A stretch of 64,000 nt of DNA. Source: Russula earlei. Lineage: Eukaryota > Basidiomycota > Agaricomycetes > Russulales > Russulaceae. Below the pieces are notes generated by a model that was given only the letters and a program-made list of their open reading frames with translations, had not been told where the DNA came from and did not search any database. Position 1 is the first letter of the stretch; every line of letters starts with the position of its first letter. The stretch covers positions 114,255-178,254 of the forward strand of contig JAGFNK010000051.1 in the NCBI GenBank assembly GCA_025769875.1. Direction: 5' to 3'. Positions 1-10,080 of the stretch are shown here, in pieces. The translations under genes were made by a program, and so were the position numbers.

Positions 1-2195
1 TGGCAGGATCATTGCAGGCAACTTCAGTGCCATCAGCCCCGAGGATGAAGGGCTCATTGACAAGAACAGCCTGGTAGATGAGTGGGTTGCACTGCACCGG
101 AGGGCAGGCCCTGGTGGAGCTATGTGGGGTGTCGGTGTGGAACAGCAGAACGGCGGACTAGGGCTGGGCAGGTTGGACTAGGTTGCAATGATGGGCTTGA
201 AGGCTGAGGAGATGGAGGTCCTCTGCCCTGGTTATATTGAGGTGCCCAGGCCGGCGAGGAATCTGACGAGATCCCTTGGAGCGACCATTGCAGGCTGAGA
301 TTTACTGTCTGAATACTGTCAAGGTGATGATCTTAAGCCAAGCGTAGTACTTGGCATACAACGAGGTAGGTCTCTTTGTGAAGCCATGACTCGATGTCAC
401 ATAGGGTTAGGGCAGGCCATGCAGTCGAAAGCACACCTCTCTGTTCTTCCTACACCTTCACTTCTAAAATTTTCTTCTTCATCTCTCTTCATATGCTCAT
501 ATTCAGTTGCGTGTAGGCTGCCATTGATGTGGCAATCTTCCCATGGGGTACCACAGGTGCGCAATTGTTGGATGTCCTTGTGAGGAAGAGTTTGTGACGG
601 GACGGCATGACCTACCTCGTGAGTGATCCACCTATTGCTTGCGATCTCATCGACAGCATGGAACTGGCAATGTTGTGGGATCATTCCTCAACGTTCAAGA
701 GGTTTGCATCGTTTCTCCAGCAGTGTGCCTCTGATGCGTGGCCACGTTCCCACCAGCGAGCCCGGTTATTGTAGGTATTCGCGCCTCTAACCTACGTACG
801 TCCACCTGACCCGCCAAATTGAACAAACAAGATGAATCCGGCATTCACATTGGATCCGTTCTTGTCATGCACGATGTGCAGACCAAGCACACCGGACCTG
901 ACCAAAGCTGGCTCGGCTTCGAGCGGCTGGCGTGCGCGCCGATCCAGGCGCATATGGTGCTGGAGCATATGCTCAGCAAGGAGAAGGGATGGTTGCGCGG
1001 ACACAATCGCCAGTGCCTTGACGCCATCGAGGGTCATGCGTCATCTCCCGGACGACGAGTGTGCCTTCAAGTATTTACGCTTCGAGGGCGGAGCGTCTGG
1101 TTGGCGTAGCGCCTGTGGGACCAGGCGGCGTCGTCATCAGTAAAGAGACAAGGAGGAGGGGCGGGGGCAACATTTCTTTTGTCCTCTGTCCTCGTCCTTG
1201 TCTCTCTACCTCATCCGTTGTAGCAAGCGCAGGTCTTTCGTCGTTCCATTCCACTCTGCTCTTCAGCCAGTACCTCCGATTTACACTTGACTTGATAACC
1301 TTTCCACTGACCTTCCCTCTGTCTCTTTGAACATCACAGCGCATCCCCTTTGCTTACTGTCTAATTTTTATCGTTACATTTACATTATCGGTCTCAACGT
1401 CCCGTTCATCCCAGGCGACACTATCGCAGGGCGGCACTCTTAGGTGAGCGACTTGTGAATAACCCCAGCTCCTTTCGCTTCCTGTTGTGATATACGCTTC
1501 GTACGATCACTTTGTTTAACACATTTCTCACTATATTCCGTGCTCTCGCACGATTCTTCTAGATCTTATTTCCCTCTCTCCTGCCTCGTCTTCACGATCG
1601 ATTTATGATCTACACGGAACGTGCGATCATATCGATACCAACGACACAGAATAGTCAAAAAGGTTGCCCACTTTAGATTTCCGTGATGTACGCACCTCTC
1701 AACTCATAGATGTACTCAATATTCTGGCGCGCGAGTGATGAAATCAAGTGCGGAATGTTGCATTGTGCACGTCCCATGAAATGAAGTTGATGATGGAAAG
1801 GAGAAGTCGCAATGTGTACGGAATACAAGAGGCCACCGTGGTCTACCAAAGTGATAGTGGCACCTATCGGTGGTTGATTTTGCATCCTTCACGTTTCCCA
1901 AAGAACAGATGTCCGAGCCAAAAAACTAGGGTCAACAAGAAAAGAAAGAAAACATCGAAATGGAAACAACAACATGGAACGTCGCGTCGGGCGCCAAGAG
2001 ATGAAGCAACAAGCTAAAGCAAGTGAGGAGACAAAACGCACTATTTTTACTCTGATCGCGCGGTCACCCTCGCCCGCTTTCGCGAGCATGTTGCGCCCGC
2101 GCAGACCCAGGTTGGGTAATAATGCGGCCCTGGAAGCTTGCTGTGCGCGTGTGCACGAAGCCGGCTATTAAAAAAAATTGAAAAGAAAAACATGC
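1..2195. other. No supportable gene; possible old coding debris
   Basis: Only short open frames on both strands are present and none carries a family signature I recognise. About 100 codons can be read on the plus strand from base 2 before a stop, so this may be the tail of something outside the window. From about 1140 to 1640 the sequence is pyrimidine-rich on the plus strand. I assign no function. Confidence 0.4.
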
Positions 2196-2230
2196 TCAAT
2201 CAGTTTTGTCATCGAAAAGACGAGTTTGAG

Positions 2231-2250
2231 TGTGTGTGTGTGTGTGTGTG
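2231..2250. repeat. (TG)10 microsatellite
   Basis: Ten perfect TG units lie at the 3' end of the NOG1 pseudogene. Confidence 0.9.
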
Positions 2251-3536
2251 AGGAAAGATGACGACGTACGGCTTCGTCCCGCAAGCCCGCGAGCTGTCGA
2301 TTGGAGCGAGGCGCACGCGCATCGACACCGTCGACGTCCGTCCCGTCTTCGGCCTCGTCGCGCTTGCGCTTGCGCCCCGCACCGCGCATCTTGGCGATCA
2401 CCACGGCGCGCTCTGGCACGCGGCTCGGGTCGATGCCCGCATTGGTCGACCGTCAGGGTCTGTGAGCGTGCCAAGACCCACGGTGCGTGGAAGGCGCGCC
2501 TTGTTCATCATTTTCTATTTGTTCTGTGCCTCCAGCTTGAGTCTCTTTCGCAGCTGCTTCGCGCTCATCTTCCCGGTCGAACTACCAACAGTATATGTTG
2601 TCAAGCCGATCACTTTTCTTGGGCGTGACTCAAATTTGAGGGAAACAGGACTGACCATGTCTTCGTGCTCATCGTAATAGCCTTCAGTCTTGAGCATCTC
2701 CTCCTCACGCTCAAGGGCCTCCAATGTCGGGATTGATGAATCCGGCAATATTCTTGCCGTCCATGATTATCGGGAAAACGTCGTTCTTGCACTCGTCGCT
2801 CGCGAGCATGTAGTCCTCTTCGCCACCCTCAATACCGCGCCGGCGCTGTAAAAGCGTTATACGCACTTTTGAGGTTGACATTGTAGAGTCCGGCACCGCC
2901 CTCCTCTAACTCGATATATCTCAAGTTTCCGACGATCGGGGTCGTCCTTGTCGTACTTTGACGGTTTCTGGGATAAACGGAGGACAAGATCATCACGCAG
3001 CACCAGTGAATACAGTTGGTAATGGCATCAATTTGGTTGCGAGTGAGATTTGCATCGACACGCTGCACGAGGAGGGCGTCGGAGGCCTTACTTAGTGTTG
3101 GGGTCCATGACAGATAACACGACACTTGCACGCGTTGAAAACCCTCAGTGTCAATGACCTCTTGCACAAGCGATTGCTTATCTGGGGCAAGGTCTTCGAG
3201 GTGTGTAACACCGATCTTGTTGATAACAAAGATGATGGACTTGCCTGTAAACGAGGGTTTGGTCGAATGGATTAGCTTACACTGTGAATCAAGGTCACAA
3301 AGTAGCGCATGATGACAGACGGATCACGACGTACTTGTACTTTGACGGTATACCCACAGTGATCAATGCACAGCTCTTCAGGTGAGCCAACGCCATGATG
3401 TTGAGATAAAGTGTAGCCAAAGTGTTGACGCGTCAGCCCAAACTGTCTGGGCGGCCCACAGGCCCGGACCACATAAGCGTTTCAGCTCAGTTGCTGAAAC
3501 GCATATGATAGCAAAATTGATAGTGTGATCTAATAA

Positions 3537-3690
3537 GGCCCATGATACCAACCGAGAATTCTTGAACTTCGAACTTGAACTTGAATTTCAGGATTTTCCG
3601 GGAGTGACTGGTGTGACCAGTGTGATATAAGTGACATCGCATATATGATAAACTAATAGGTTTTTTTTTTAATATGAGTTTTTATTTGCT
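3537..3690 (+). repeat. Harbinger left terminal inverted repeat
   Basis: It mirrors 7795-7949 with very few differences: one C/T in the ATCGCAT stretch, one T-run length change, and divergence after AATATGAGTTTTTATT. Near-identity of the two ends indicates a fairly recent insertion. Confidence 0.9.
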
Positions 3691-3845
3691 TGTGATTTGC
3701 ATATTTGCTTGTGATTTGCATATTCGCGTATTCGCATATTTGTGTGTGATTGCACATGTGTAAGCCCTTTGTCAGTACCTTCTTTTTCACCTTCACTTCG
3801 GTGTCGCCCCACACTTTATTTTCCTGATCCTGATCATCACCTCCC

Positions 3846-5153
3846 ATGCAGACCCGCTCGTCAAGAAGCTCTGATTCCTCTGCAGAAGAAACCCGAGCAG
3901 ATATCAAGGCAAGATGGACGACTGAGGAGGAAGCCGAGTTCTTAAACTTCCTCTTGGAGCACAAGGACCAAATGATGTCCAATGCTATGTTCAAGGATCA
4001 AGTCTTCAATGAGGCGGCCGGTCAAATTAGGTCCCTTTGTAAGAAGGGTGGCTTCAAAACTCTGAGCTCATGCAAGACAAAGTGGCAAAGGGTATGTGTT
4101 TCCTCTTTTCACTACACCTCAACACTGACACCGTTCAACTAGATGAAGACCGACTGGGACACCATTTCAGCGATCAAAAATAAGTCTGGCATGGCTTGGG
4201 ATGATGTGACAGGAATGGACATATCAGCAGAAAATCAAAATCAGGCAGTGTATGATGAGCTGGTCGCAGTGCGTCTGTAACTCCTGATTTGTTGACAATA
4301 ACTTACTTTAGTAGGACAAACCAGCGGTCAAGAAGTTCCACCACAAGGGCTGGCCACATTGCGAGGCCATGGAATCTCTTGTAGGAACAAAAACCAAAGG
4401 CAAACATGCATACTGGGCTTCACAACCAACACCTCATGCTGAGCATGCTCCATCCCAGCCACCTACTCCTACTCACCTGACCCCCAATTTGTCTCAAGTC
4501 AGCGGCAGCAGGAGGGCATTGACTTTACCATCAAATACCTATTCGACTTCATAACCAACAAGCGTAAATCGCCTCGCATTGACAATATCCTGATGTCCGA
4601 AACATCTTCGGCTAAAAAACAGAGGGGTGACACTGTGGCATCTGCTGTCATGGGTGTTACAGCGGTCATGAACAGAGTTGTTGATGTCTTCAACTCAACT
4701 GTCCATTCTCTTGGTTTCTCCCCACCCATGCCTGAATTCGCACCTGCACCTGCACTCGCACTCTCACCCGCACCCGCACCTGCACCCGCACCCGCACCCG
4801 CACCCGCACCCGCACCCGCACCCGCACCCGCACCCGCACCCGCACCCACACCCGCACCTGCACCTGCACCTGCACCTGCACCCACACTCACAGGTGATAC
4901 TGTACCTGGATTTTTGGCACTTCCTGAGTATGCATGCCAGACACTGGCAGTCCAACACCTTGCCAGTGATATCAAGGATATCACAAATGGTTGTTGGTTG
5001 CCAACTGATGATATTGTCCCAGCATTATCCCTGTTTGCCAATTGCGGCATTGGAGAGGTGGATGGCTACCTCGCGCTCATATCCGTGGAGTCATCATGTG
5101 AGTTTGCATGTGGATACATATGTAATCTGGTGGAGAAAGTGAAGCGAGCATAA
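3846..5153 (+). CDS. Harbinger-associated Myb/SANT-like DNA-binding protein
   Basis: This is the accessory protein of PIF/Harbinger elements, which in known systems binds the transposon ends and helps the transposase reach the nucleus. Exon 1 from ATG 3846 gives an acidic N-terminus and then ARWTTEEEAEFLNFLLEHK, followed by KKGGFKTLSSCKTKWQR, the Trp-spaced trihelical fold. An intron (GT near 4093, AG near 4142) joins MKTDWDTISAIKNKSGMAWD. A second intron near 4270-4313 joins a stretch resembling the fungal family (KFHHKGWPHCEAMESLVGTK). A further frame change near 4500 leads to a tail with about 20 Ala-Pro dipeptides and ends at TAA 5153. The element's first gene, it lies upstream of and in the same direction as the transposase. 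Exon joints after 4490 are uncertain, and the copy may be slightly damaged. Confidence 0.7.
4741..4890. repeat. CACCCG/CACCTG hexanucleotide array coding Ala-Pro
   Basis: About 20 tandem 6-bp units encode an (Ala-Pro)n stretch in the Myb/SANT-like protein. The array is open in all frames, which explains several long overlapping spurious frames on both strands. Confidence 0.9.
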
Positions 5154-5362
5154 GCGATGATTTGTGTTGTTGTGTCATGTATGTGTATCCAAATAAATAT
5201 TTCACATATTGTGAAATTACATGTGATGTGCCAAAAATATTTTCTGTCAAAAAGTTGCATGCTTTGTCCCCATTGTTGTCCCCTCCCTCACTCAAGATGC
5301 CCGATAACCCTCATCAGCAATGGGTACAATGGTGATGCCAATGGCACCAACGGCTCTATGTC

Positions 5363-7539
5363 ATGTTAAATATGTCAACTGTTCTCCTACTTTGCTGCCA
5401 AGCATTACTTGAGCTCCTTGAACCCCTCTATCATCCTCCTATCCCATATCACACATATTCATACACTGGGGCTAAGTGGGTTGAGGACCTACTCACTGGC
5501 CATCCAGAGCGCATTCAGACTGAGCTTGGGGTGCATAAAAAAGTATTTATCATCCTCCAGCAGATCCTCCAATGACTTGGTATCTCATCATCATGACATG
5601 TCCAAGTCAAAGAACAAATTGCTATCTGTCAAGACTCACTGTTGAACTATCCAGTTCAAGAGCGAGGGATAAGCTCAAAGACGAGTCGATAGACGTCCAA
5701 GACCGCGTGGGCAAGGAGTAGAGTCCAGAGTAGCAACAAATACCAGAGAGGTATTGTTACTGTGAGAGTAGAACAATCACGCAGGGAAGAGGCCAGGATA
5801 GTCACAAGGGGATGGTCCTTAAAGGAGTATCCCTGGGATGGAGAGTGCCGTAGACAAATGGACAGTCTGAGGACTGTCCACTACTTTATTGAGCGCTTAT
5901 ATACTACAAGAGAACTGCTAAATAGGGAAACAAGTCATAACCTTGTTATCAAGCACAATAGAGTGATGAGTAAGAAGTCGGAGGACACTTACTGAGCATG
6001 CTCAGTCATGCTCAGTAAGCTGCTGAGTAAGAAGCTTCTCATTGATGAGTAAGAGCTTCCATTGTCCATGTGTTTCACTGCTTTAGTGCACGTGCGAAGC
6101 ACCTGATTCATTTCCTGTTAGTTAGTTTAGGGCCAGGTCATTTGAGGACTTGTAGTTTGGTTAGGGAATAGTGTTATCTTATAAGGCCCTTATATAGTTC
6201 TATTAGGTACCTTAGAGTCGACCCTAATACTTCTATTAAGGTCCTTAGTGTTGCCTTATAGTTCGTTCTATAGTTATTAGAGTTGGTCTAATAACGCGTT
6301 GTAGGGCCTTTGATACTAGGTTAGTACCTATTGTAGAGTTCCTAGGGTCGTTCCAAAGGGTCCTTAGGAAGGCCCTAATACTGTCTTTTGTTGCTAGAAG
6401 GGTTGCCTTTAAGTGGGGCTTGCTGTATGTCGATTGTGCCGAGAATCGCTCGCGCAACAATGCGTGCGCGATATTGTGGACACCTCTACTCACCCCTTTT
6501 GCTCGTGTGAACAGGGTGACACCATAGAGGCTGGGTTTCCTCCTATAAGGAAGGGTCCTTCAAGGGCCCTCTCCAGGGAATGGTTCATGACACTATCTTC
6601 CTTTATACAGCTGTCACAGGGCTGCCATGACACATGTCAGAGAGCATTTTCAGCAGTCACCCCGCACCATTTCAAAGTAAGTATCTCTCAGGTTTCTTTC
6701 AGATGTTGTCTGATGGATAGCTAGGTATTTTTTAAAAAATTCTAGGCGTTCTCTCAAGCCCTCCCTTCTACACCACATTTGTGCGCCTTCCTGATGCCAA
6801 TTCACCCCCTCACCCCTTCATCCAAAGCAACCCCAAATTCTTTCCATTTCTCAAGGACGCGCTGGGTGCTATCAACGGTACACATATTGACTGTTTTGCC
6901 ACTGCTGCAGAGCATGATGCGGCAAGGAACCACAAAGGAGGTCTCACACAGAACTGCCTCGTGGGATGCTCATTCGACCTCTGCTTCACCTACCTGCTGA
7001 CTGGTTGGGAGGGTTCCACTGCTGATGCGACACTTTTTTATGCCGCACAACATTCTGATCCTCATGTCCCAAGGGGGAAGTATTATCTTGGTGATGCAGG
7101 TTTTGCCTCGTCAGATGTACTTCTCACCCCTTATCAAGGCATGCGGTACCATCTAGCTGAATGGGGCCATGCTCGCACAAGGTGAGTCTTTGTTGTCTTA
7201 CTTTCAAGTTGTCTTACTGATGTTTGTCCAAGGCCACACACACCCAAGGAGCCGTTCAATTTGCATCATGCCCAAGCTCGCAATGTCATTGAACACATTT
7301 TTGGAATTCTCAAGCAGTGTTTCAAGATTCTCTCACAACCCCGCGAGTATGACATGGGAGTTCAAGCACACGTCCCATGTGCGCTCGCAGCACTTCACAA
7401 TCTTATTCATGCATATGACTCTAGGGAGATTGGCACCTTTGACAACCAAGTGGCTGACCTCCAGATGGACGCACAAGAAGAGGAAGCACTGGCTGGTGAA
7501 CTTGGAGCTGGCCCTGTGATGCAGCGTGAGAGGGAGTGA
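5363..7539 (+). pseudogene. Harbinger DDE transposase, broken
   Basis: DDE-superfamily endonuclease that cuts and rejoins Harbinger ends. The N-terminal part reads TGAKWVEDLLTGHPERIQT. The gene is then split at 5626 by a 966-bp solo LTR and resumes with IFLYTAVTGLP. The catalytic part holds DALGAINGTHI, KGGLTQNCLVGCSFDL, GWEGSTADATLF, YYLGDAGFASSDVLLTPYQG, a 51-bp intron (7182-7232), then ARNVIEHIFGILK and AALHNLIHAYD, ending at TGA 7539. The second Asp (GDAG) and the Glu (NVIE) are present, but the first catalytic Asp of the usual GAIDGTH motif is Asn. Three in-frame TGA codons flank the LTR at positions where the family has Arg. It is non-functional even with the LTR ignored. Confidence 0.88.
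5622..6597 (+). mobile_element. Solo LTR family A, copy 1 (target duplication CTATC)
   Basis: The LTR is 966 bp (5627-6592), starts TGTCAAGACTCACTG and ends GGTTCATGACA. CTATC flanks both sides (5622-5626 and 6593-6597). A TATA-like GCTTATATAC lies near 5895-5904, so the plus strand is probably the transcribed direction. Copies 2 and 3 lie at 46738-49877 and 52937-53896. No internal region of family A is present anywhere in the window, so whether it is gypsy or copia cannot be told from here. Confidence 0.93.
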
Positions 7540-7794
7540 GCAAATATCAGGCGAGATAAAATTGCTGATGACATGTGGGAGCAGTATCAGAGAATTCAGA
7601 GGGACCGTGCAGAACGTGTTATTGAATAGTATTTTTTTCAAAAAAAGATTTTCCATTTCCTCTTCAAAAATCTCTCGCTCCACGTGCATGGATCCTGGGC
7701 CCTACAGTATGCCTCGGCAACATTCAGCAGACACAAGCGGACTGAGTCAGTTCCCAGTCACGGCTGCAATCACAATATGTGAATATGCAAATCA

Positions 7795-7949
7795 CAAGTG
7801 AATAAAAACTCATATTAAAAAAAAACCTATTAGTTTATCATATATGTGATGTCACTTATATCACACTGGTCACACCAGTCACTCCCGGAAAATCCTGAAA
7901 TTCAAGTTCAAGTTCGAAGTTCAAGAATTCTCGGTTGGTATCATGGGCC
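7795..7949 (-). repeat. Harbinger right terminal inverted repeat
   Basis: This is the reverse complement of the left end, terminating in GGTATCATGGGCC followed by TAA. Confidence 0.9.
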
Positions 7950-8325
7950 TAAGACAATTGGTAGCTAGCACATAGCGATCATGAAAACAATTTGATAGTT
8001 ACTACAGACAAAATAATTGGGGATGCTCTCAGATACTTAAGAGCATCATACATACAGTAGATACTTCAGTTTCTTCTCACAGAAACTAAAGTACTTACTA
8101 TCTCACGATCTTATCAGTAGCTGATTATGCATTGTAGTATCATTTTTATTAGGTAAATATGACACAAGGTTTTCTTCTCACAGAAACTGAATATCATTTT
8201 TATTAGATCTACTTGATCTAATCTTCCTTATCACTGCGCGATTCAACACATGATGCTTTGCATCTCAATTGTGTTCATCTCCTCTGACAGATGATCAAGG
8301 ATGCCAGGCGTGTCGATGACCTTCC

Positions 8326-8694
8326 TGTTGTGATTCCTGACCGTGAGTGAGCTCGATTGCAAGTGCACAAGGCCGAGTGAGGGGTCCCCTCACTCAGCAC
8401 ATATACCCAGGACTGTTCTTAGCATCTCCAAGTAGAACTAGTTATTTACACTCAGTTTGTACCTAGTCTAGTTAATTAACATAGACACTGATTGGCTTAA
8501 CTGACGTTCCATCATTTGGATACCATTCGTTTACCTCCTGCCTACTTGAATGAGTAGATAGTTTACCCTTGTCCCTCAGTGATCGCTCACGCACGTGAGT
8601 CACTGAGGTGCGTTCCCACTTACTTATTGTTCCTTACATTCCATAAAGCTTATACCTGAATAGTACAGTCATTACATTCTCACGTGTGCAAACA
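8326..8694. other. Unassigned insert between two NOG1 blocks, possible LTR
   Basis: This 369-bp stretch runs TGTTGTGATTCC to GTGCAAACA and separates the VIDTPG and YLRW blocks of NOG1. It has TG...CA ends, but the flanks (CTTCC and TGCAG) do not match, so a solo LTR is only a guess. A large degenerate intron is the alternative. Confidence 0.3.
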
Positions 8695-8805
8695 TGCAGG
8701 TCTCCTTTGAAGCTGCATACACTCACTCAAAACAACCCTTCCATACCCTCAATAAACTGTTTAGTTTCTACACTTCCATCGAAGATACCTGTAATCTACA
8801 TCAGC

Positions 8806-9475
8806 AAAATCACAAGAAAATTTATGACTTTTTTGACTTTTTAGCTTTATTGGGAGTATTTCTAAAGTTGAAAGTTCATAAAGTAGTAAAGCACCATTCA
8901 AGCCTCCATAAAGCCAAAAATGGTAGTAAAGTTTGTAAAGTCTGTTAAAGTCCCTGATATGTCCCAAACCAACATTGGACAGAGAGGGCTCTTAACTTTA
9001 GCAATAACATTTTTTCATGCATTAGAGTGGAAATTGGTTGATAGCCCTAAGGCTGGCTGATGTGACTTTCCAACTTTTGAGAACTTTGCAGAACTTATGC
9101 AGCTTTCTCGACTTTCTTGGCTATATAGTTGATATTTGGGTCACAACTTTCTAGAATTAGGGTCAGTCCAAGCAACCATTGACTTTTCAACTTTTTTGAC
9201 TCTTTAAAGACTTTATAAAGCTAAAAAATATTTATGTGTTTTTCCTGATGTAGGTGTCCCACAAAGAGTGATTTAGTTTGGATCAATGGGTGGCAGACAT
9301 GGTATGTGCCACTGAGACAGTACCTAGGAGATTATATAGGAGGTGACAAATATTATGAAAGGAAACAGAATTGAGACCGGAAGATATAAGGACCAAGACT
9401 AATCAAAAATGTATGAAGAAAGTGAAAGATGACTACCGCACCTGTGACATCAGAGACACCTAATTCGAATTTAAT
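8806..9475. other. AT-rich stretch without recognisable gene
   Basis: Motifs like TTTTTTGACTTTTTAGCTTTAT recur loosely near 8828 and 9200 in opposite contexts, suggesting an old decayed repeat. Nothing protein-like stands out. Confidence 0.4.
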
Positions 9476-9496
9476 TTACACGTACGGTCCGGATTG
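9476..9496 (+). repeat. Left arm of 21-bp inverted repeat around NLR1 locus
   Basis: It is a perfect inverted match to 19421-19441 (core ACACGTACGGTCCGGATT). Similarity continues inward for about ten more bases with three mismatches. TA lies just outside the CACGTACGG core at both ends. See the corresponding finding. Confidence 0.85.
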
Positions 9497-10080
9497 GCCG
9501 TTCGAGAACTGAGTCCGTGGAATCAAACTCCGCCCTCCGCCATGACCAGCCAAAATATTACTCGAAAACCATTTATGGACCTCCATTTCTCTTTGCTAGA
9601 ATGACATTAATACTATAGCTACACAGTTTTTAAGAAAAGTGAGATGGTAGTGAACTGCCGAGTTCCCACAGTGACTCACAGCCTTGCGCCAGTGTCAGTT
9701 CTCGACCCAGAATAAGCTAAGTTGATGCGCCTCAACGCCACATGCCATGGGACTCGAGTCTGGATTTCCTTCTATCTATTGTTTCTCGAATACAAGGTAA
9801 TTCTCGCCTTGCAAGAGACCTTTCCCCCCCTTTGTTTCGGTGTGTGAGCACCTTCGCGTTAGGGATTCTCCCTTGCCCCCCTCTGCCCTCTGTCTCCCCA
9901 CCGTCCTCTGACCTGCCCACAAACTCAGAGCGCTCCCTCCCAGCTCGCTACATCTCCTCGGCGGCTATCCGTAACTCAATACACGGGGCAGTGAGCCTAC
10001 CCGTGACTCAACCCTCTTCGACCATCATCTTCTCGCCATCTACCCATCCGTCTATTTTCACCTCCATTTTTTCCAGTGAT

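Larger units (their letters stand above)
3537..7949 (+). mobile_element. Complete PIF/Harbinger DNA transposon with solo LTR inside
   Basis: The element is 4413 bp including a nested 966-bp LTR plus its 5-bp duplication. It is bounded by long terminal inverted repeats that start GGCCCATGATACC and remain nearly identical for about 150 bp. TAA lies immediately outside both ends (3534-3536 and 7950-7952), the 3-bp TWA target duplication typical of PIF/Harbinger. It carries the usual two genes, a Myb/SANT-like DNA-binding protein and a DDE transposase. The transposase is broken, so this copy cannot move by itself, although its ends look intact and might be mobilised by a relative. Confidence 0.92.
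3394..8253 (+). mobile_element. Solo copia LTR, family C, with CATGA target duplication
   Basis: A 434-bp LTR occupies 3399-3536 plus 7953-8248 and is interrupted by the Harbinger element. It begins TGTTGAGATAAAG and ends ATTCAACA. The five bases CATGA occur at 3394-3398 and again at 8249-8253, the target duplication in the NOG1 pseudogene. The same LTR, also 434 bp once its own insertion is removed, lies on the opposite strand at 45406-50848. No internal retrotransposon sequence remains, so this is a solo LTR left by recombination. Confidence 0.85.
2250..8805 (-). pseudogene. NOG1: Decayed NOG1 (nucleolar GTP-binding protein 1)
   Basis: NOG1 is a nucleolar GTPase needed for assembly of the 60S ribosomal subunit. 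Reading the minus strand, conserved blocks appear in the right order: DYRYLRWK (8771-8805), VIDTPGILDHLSEEMNTIEM (8249-8325, the G3 region), ALAHLKS just below 3399, KSIIFVINKIG (about 3215-3245, the G4 box, with the expected NKID changed to NKIG), EEGGAGLYNVNLKSAY (about 2860-2920), LEALEREEEMLKTEGYYDE (2675-2730), then a basic tail with KRKRDEAEDG and PRSNRQLAGLRDEA. The blocks lie in different frames with indels between them, the G4 Asp is lost, and the gene is split at 3398/8249 by a solo LTR. About 440 bp of foreign or intronic DNA also separates the YLRW and VIDTPG blocks. The N-terminal part was not found. It is presumably a dead duplicate, because NOG1 is essential and a working copy should exist elsewhere. 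Confidence 0.8.

Noticed and set aside
4499..5050. Open frames with Gly-Ala, His-Pro and Cys-Gly repeats opposite or overlapping the Myb/SANT-like gene
   Set aside because: They arise from the CACCCG hexanucleotide array; only the Ala-Pro frame continues the DNA-binding protein.
5627..6592. 82-codon frames recurring in LTR A copies, which might suggest a conserved small protein
   Set aside because: They recur only because the LTR recurs; substitutions between copies do not favour codon third positions.
9742..10080. Upstream in-frame start for NLR1
   Set aside because: The extra 113 residues are Ser/Pro-rich leader-like sequence, and the Goodbye domain pattern starts at the ATG at 10081.
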